A stretch of 64,000 nt of DNA from positions 1 through 64,000 of the forward strand of contig NZ_JADOUY010000002.1 of the NCBI RefSeq assembly GCF_015752285.1, in the 5' to 3' direction. The notes under the pieces are model-generated. The model did no database searches, was not told the DNA's origin, and saw nothing but the letters and a program-made list of their open reading frames with translations. The translations under genes were made by a program, and so were the position numbers. Origin of the DNA: Mycetocola_A sp015752285. GTDB taxonomy: Bacteria; Actinomycetota; Actinomycetes; Actinomycetales; Microbacteriaceae. This document shows, in pieces, positions 60,902 through 64,000 of this stretch; position 1 is the stretch's first letter; each line of letters begins with the position of its first letter.

Positions 60902-61396
60902 ATGACAACCCCTCACACAGACAACCCGTACGCGCTGAATGAGTATCCGGCCCCGGCACCAGCAGACGTGGAGTCGCTTGATCAGGAGGAGTGCTGGCGG
61001 CTTCTCGGATCGACGGACTTCGCTCGTCTGGCCGTGGCCGACGATCACGGTGCCGACATCTTTCCGATCAATTTTCTTGCGAAGGGCAGGTCTCTCTTTT
61101 TCCGCAGCGGGCCAGGAACGAAGATCGTGAGTCTGACCAGAACCCCGGGGGTGGCTCTCGAAGTCGATGGCATCGACGATCGCAAGCGGTGGAGTGTGGT
61201 GGTCCGCGGTGACGCACGTCGCCTGAACGTCGACGCGGAGATCGACGCCTCCGGTGTGGCGGATCTTCATTCGCTGACGACCTCTGACAAGTGGAATTAC
61301 TTCGAGGTCGTCCCTCGCGTTGTCACTGGCATCCGCTTTCGAGCAGCCAGACGGCCCATGTCGGAGCCGGTCGAACTCGCCGATGACCTGTCATGA
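60902..61396 (+). CDS. PPOX-fold flavoprotein
   Basis: The 164-aa protein has the PPOX split-barrel pattern: DQEECWRLLGSTDFARLAVA, DIFPINFLAKGRSLFFRSGP, GTKIVSLTRTPGVALEVDGI and RWSVVVRGDARRLN. Members of this type in actinobacteria bind F420 or FMN, or lack cofactor, and accompany dormancy regulons. It is divergent from the GH13 gene and 114 bp upstream of the GAF-kinase gene. Confidence 0.88.
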   Translation: MTTPHTDNPYALNEYPAPAPADVESLDQEECWRLLGSTDFARLAVADDHGADIFPINFLAKGRSLFFRSGPGTKIVSLTRTPGVALEVDGIDDRKRWSVVVRGDARRLNVDAEIDASGVADLHSLTTSDKWNYFEVVPRVVTGIRFRAARRPMSEPVELADDLS

Positions 61397-61510
61397 TGGG
61401 CGGAACGAACACTGACGACCCGGCCGGCGATATCTGAAACGGATACGTACGCCCGTCGTCAGTGCACGGCCAGCCTTCAGCTGAGGTGAACCGACGAGGA
61501 GGTGTCGAGA

Positions 61511-63202
61511 ATGGGCGAAAGCTCCCCGACATCTCCGGAGGGCCCTGGCGCCGACCTCGACGCGACGCTCGAGGATCATGTCGCTCGGGCCTCCGGCCTG
61601 CTCGCAACGCAGGGGCGGTTGCGGGCGCTTCTGCGGGCGAACCAACTGATCAGCAGCCAGCTCGACCTCTCAGTCGTGCTCCGGAGAATCGTGGAGACGG
61701 CGATCGAACTCGTCGAGGCCCGGTACGGAGCGCTCGGCGTCATCGCACCAGACGGCACACTCGAACAATTCATCCATGTCGGGATGGACGTCGACCTCGT
61801 CACGCGCATCGGGCACCTTCCGGAGGGTCACGGACTTCTCGGGGCGCTGATCCTCGATCCACAGGCGATTCGCCTCCCTCATCTCGCCAGTGACGATCGG
61901 TCGTCTGGATTTCCCGCGCAACATCCGGAGATGGACAGTTTTCTCGGCGTGCCGATCCGGGTGGGAGACCGCGTCTTCGGCAACCTCTACTTGACGAATG
62001 CGGCATCCGGCGAGTTCAGCAATGATGACGAGGAACTGGTGACGGCACTGGCCAGCGCCGCCGGATACGCGATCGACAACGCCCGGTTGTTCGAAAACGC
62101 GAAGCGCCGTCAGGCCTGGCTTGCTGCTTCGGGCGAACTGACGGTCGCCGTGGCTGGGTCCGCTCTCGATCCGCTCGGACTCGTGGTCGATCGTGTACTC
62201 GACGTGTCACACGCCGACGTGGTTCGTGTATTGCTGCCCTCAAACGACCCGGAGTCGATGATGATCGCACGATCGACGGGCCGAGATCATGACACGCTGG
62301 CCGGGCGCACGGTTCCGATGAGAGGGTCGGTGTCCGGGCGGGTGTTCCAGACAGGCAAACCCATGCTGAGGGCGGAAGACCAGGTGCCGACGGGATCACA
62401 GGCGCCGGGGCTGGGGCCGACGATGGCTGTCCCTCTGTCCACCGCAGGCAAGGTCACTGGCGTGCTCGCTGTTTCCCGACAACCCGGAGGCGCACCGTTT
62501 GCGCCGGAAGACCTCGAAATGGTCGGTGACCTTGCTGGCCGGGTCGGTATCGCGATCGAGCTGGCGGCGGCGCGTTCCGACCGTCAGCGCATCGCCCTCA
62601 TGGAAGAACGCGGACGCATCGCCCGCGACCTTCACGATCATGTCATCCAGCAACTGTTCGCGACGGGTCTGGAATTGCAGAGCATCGCAGGGGCACTGCC
62701 GCCGGGTGAAACGACACAACGGCTCGACCAGGTGATCGATCATGTCGATGAGAGCATCGGCCAGATCCGCACGGCCATCTTCGCCCTGACGTCGAAGTCG
62801 CGCGATGGCCGGACCACTATTCGTCACCGCATCATCGACCTCGTGGGTGAACTCGGATCGTCGTTCGTACCCAGACCATGGGTCTCGTTCGACGGGCCCG
62901 TCGATCTCGTGATCGTCGGAGAGCTGGCCGAGGACGTGCTGGCCGTCGTCCGGGAATCGCTCACCAATGTCGCCAAACACGCCTCTGCGACCAAAGTGTC
63001 ACTCGTCGTCGCCATTCGGAACTCCATGGTGGAGATCGGCGTCGAGAACGATGGGGCGCAACCCATGAGCGCCCGAAGAAGTGGGCTCAGCAACCTGCAG
63101 GAGCGGGCCGCCGGCCGCGGAGGCGACGCAACTTTCGAGACGACGGATGGTGTCGCCAGCTTCCGCTGGACGGTACCGATCGGAGATCAGCACGATGACT
63201 AA
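61511..63202 (+). CDS. DevS/DosS-like GAF-GAF sensor histidine kinase
   Basis: The 563-aa kinase has two GAF domains. The first contains ARYGALGVIAPDGTLEQFIH and FPAQHPEMDSFLGVPIRVGD, and H138 lies where mycobacterial DosS coordinates heme. The second spans about residues 215-355. HisKA_3 follows with H375 in RIARDLHDHVIQQLFATGLE, then an HATPase (SLTNVAKHASATK; GVENDGAQPM; GLSNLQERAAGRGG). The start at 61511 follows AGGAGG with 8-nt spacing; GTG 61502 is an alternative. It overlaps the response-regulator start by 8 bp. By homology it senses O2, NO, CO or redox state. Confidence 0.93.
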   Translation: MGESSPTSPEGPGADLDATLEDHVARASGLLATQGRLRALLRANQLISSQLDLSVVLRRIVETAIELVEARYGALGVIAPDGTLEQFIHVGMDVDLVTRIGHLPEGHGLLGALILDPQAIRLPHLASDDRSSGFPAQHPEMDSFLGVPIRVGDRVFGNLYLTNAASGEFSNDDEELVTALASAAGYAIDNARLFENAKRRQAWLAASGELTVAVAGSALDPLGLVVDRVLDVSHADVVRVLLPSNDPESMMIARSTGRDHDTLAGRTVPMRGSVSGRVFQTGKPMLRAEDQVPTGSQAPGLGPTMAVPLSTAGKVTGVLAVSRQPGGAPFAPEDLEMVGDLAGRVGIAIELAAARSDRQRIALMEERGRIARDLHDHVIQQLFATGLELQSIAGALPPGETTQRLDQVIDHVDESIGQIRTAIFALTSKSRDGRTTIRHRIIDLVGELGSSFVPRPWVSFDGPVDLVIVGELAEDVLAVVRESLTNVAKHASATKVSLVVAIRNSMVEIGVENDGAQPMSARRSGLSNLQERAAGRGGDATFETTDGVASFRWTVPIGDQHDD

Positions 63203-63842
63203 GGCAATCCGTGTCTTCGTGGTCGACGATCATGAAATCGTGCGGCGAGGAGTAGCCGCGCTTCTCGATAATGAACCGGACATCGAGATCGTAGGTGAGG
63301 CCGGATCAGTCGCACACGCACGACCGCGCATTGCAGCAACAGCTCCTGACATCGCACTGCTCGACATGCGGCTCCCGGATGGTGATGGCATCGACCTGTG
63401 CCGTGATGTGCGCTCACAGAATCCCGATGTTCGGTGCATCATTCTGACCGCGCACGACGATGACGAGGCGGTGTATGCGGCGGTTCTGGCCGGTGCATCC
63501 GGATATGTGCTGAAAGACATGCGATCGAGTGCACTGATCGATGCGGTGAGAGCTGTCGCAGCCGGCCGTCAACTGCTGGACCCGGCGATCTCCCGCATGG
63601 CCGTCACCCGCATCTCTGCCAGACCCAGCTCGTCGCCCATCGACACCCTCAATCCTCGCGAACGCGAAATTCTCGAGCTGATCGCTGAGGGCATGACCAA
63701 TCGGCAGATCGGGGAGACTCTGGCGCTGGCCGAGAAAACGGTGAAGAACTATGTCTCGAGCCTTCTCGCCAAACTCGGCATCCAACGGAGGACGCAGGCG
63801 GTCGCCGTGCAGTTCGAGTACCGCTCCCGTGAGGGCGAGTAG
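63195..63842 (+). CDS. DevR/NarL-type response regulator
   Basis: The 215-aa regulator has a receiver domain (VFVVDDHEIVRRGVAALLDN, phospho-acceptor D57 in IALLDMRLPDGDG, Lys in GYVLKDMRSS) and a LuxR/NarL HTH (NPREREILELIAEGMTNRQI, GETLALAEKTVKNYVSSLLA, KLGIQRRTQA). The ATG at 63195 overlaps the kinase stop (ATGACTAA). It is the cognate partner of the DevS-like kinase and likely activates dormancy-type genes. The long frame upstream is the kinase shadow. Confidence 0.94.
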   Translation: MTKAIRVFVVDDHEIVRRGVAALLDNEPDIEIVGEAGSVAHARPRIAATAPDIALLDMRLPDGDGIDLCRDVRSQNPDVRCIILTAHDDDEAVYAAVLAGASGYVLKDMRSSALIDAVRAVAAGRQLLDPAISRMAVTRISARPSSSPIDTLNPREREILELIAEGMTNRQIGETLALAEKTVKNYVSSLLAKLGIQRRTQAVAVQFEYRSREGE

Positions 63843-63925
63843 GACCTTCGACTCTGTCTGGTCGCGCCCCGTTCCAGCAGCGTAGTCAGAGCAGGCCGTA
63901 TTCGTGAGCCGGCCGAGGAGAGCAC

Positions 63926-64000
63926 ATGTCGGAGGAAACTGTGGTGGGCTGGGACGGATCGTCCCCAGCACATCGGGCGCTCGAGTGGGCGTTGAGGCGT
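63926..64000 (+). CDS. Universal stress protein, N-terminal fragment at window edge
   Basis: The window ends inside this gene. The first residues MSEETVVGWDGSSPAHRALE and WALRR match the UspA-family ATP-binding start (VVGxDGSxxAxxALxWA). GAGGAG lies before the ATG at 63926-63928. Placed after the DevR-like gene, it fits a DosR-type regulon member. The C-terminus is outside the window. Confidence 0.85.
   Translation, partial: MSEETVVGWDGSSPAHRALEWALRR

Overview
The window is a G+C-rich actinobacterial chromosome segment, most likely from a member of the Microbacteriaceae. The best clue is the 30.1-30.4 kb gene, which matches the small DUF7882-type family common in that group. Other genes agree with this: a GAF-GAF DevS-like kinase, Pr6Pr and PPOX-family proteins, and many GTG/TTG starts. 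The genus cannot be named from the sequence alone.

1-15.4 kb: probable defence island. Two small unknown genes precede a tightly overlapping four-gene operon (1235-12459). It encodes a 1575-aa fusion of a GHKL/sacsin-type ATPase with an SF2 helicase, a 505-aa NERD-nuclease/SF1-helicase fusion, a DrmA-like helicase and a DrmB-like DUF1998 protein. Facing it are a C5-cytosine methyltransferase, a Vsr endonuclease and the remains of a second vsr gene. This looks like a DISARM-related system. The PLD nuclease DrmC and the usual class genes drmD/drmE are absent, and the GHKL-helicase and NERD-helicase stand in their place. A decayed SHOCT-domain gene and a tRNA 3'-end-like fragment near 15.35 kb mark a plausible right edge.

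15.5-27.8 kb: one-carbon/flavin redox region. A module of HxlR regulator, FMN-reductase-like protein and luciferase-like/FAD-oxidase fusion occurs twice, in different gene order. The two copies flank the ribulose-monophosphate pair hxlB-hxlA, which has its own divergent GHKL-LuxR regulator (frameshifted in this sequence). A half-size ABC exporter and an unknown protein also lie here. I infer a formaldehyde-generating or detoxifying circuit.

27.8-37.1 kb: a truncated VOC gene, a YtrA-type GntR/ABC operon with a clear palindromic operator, small Microbacteriaceae-type genes, a frameshifted AraC regulator, and an SDR-like protein lacking its catalytic lysine. An operon of four hydrolases (chloroperoxidase-like, alpha/beta hydrolase, metallo-beta-lactamase fold, secreted alpha/beta hydrolase) follows.

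37.2-64 kb: a pair of Gfo/Idh/MocA dehydrogenases with a divergent LacI regulator and a three-unit operator repeat, then a set that resembles the mycobacterial dormancy regulon. It includes DoxX, a PII-type P-ATPase, a SulP transporter, a formate/nitrite-type channel, PPOX-family proteins, a DevS/DevR-like two-component system and the start of a universal stress protein. Interspersed are an amino-acid permease, PadR and UbiB-type kinase genes, a bile-acid:Na+ symporter-type carrier, a zinc-ribbon/PD-(D/E)XK-like protein and a GH13 glucosidase. No complete tRNA or rRNA gene, insertion sequence or CRISPR array was recognised.
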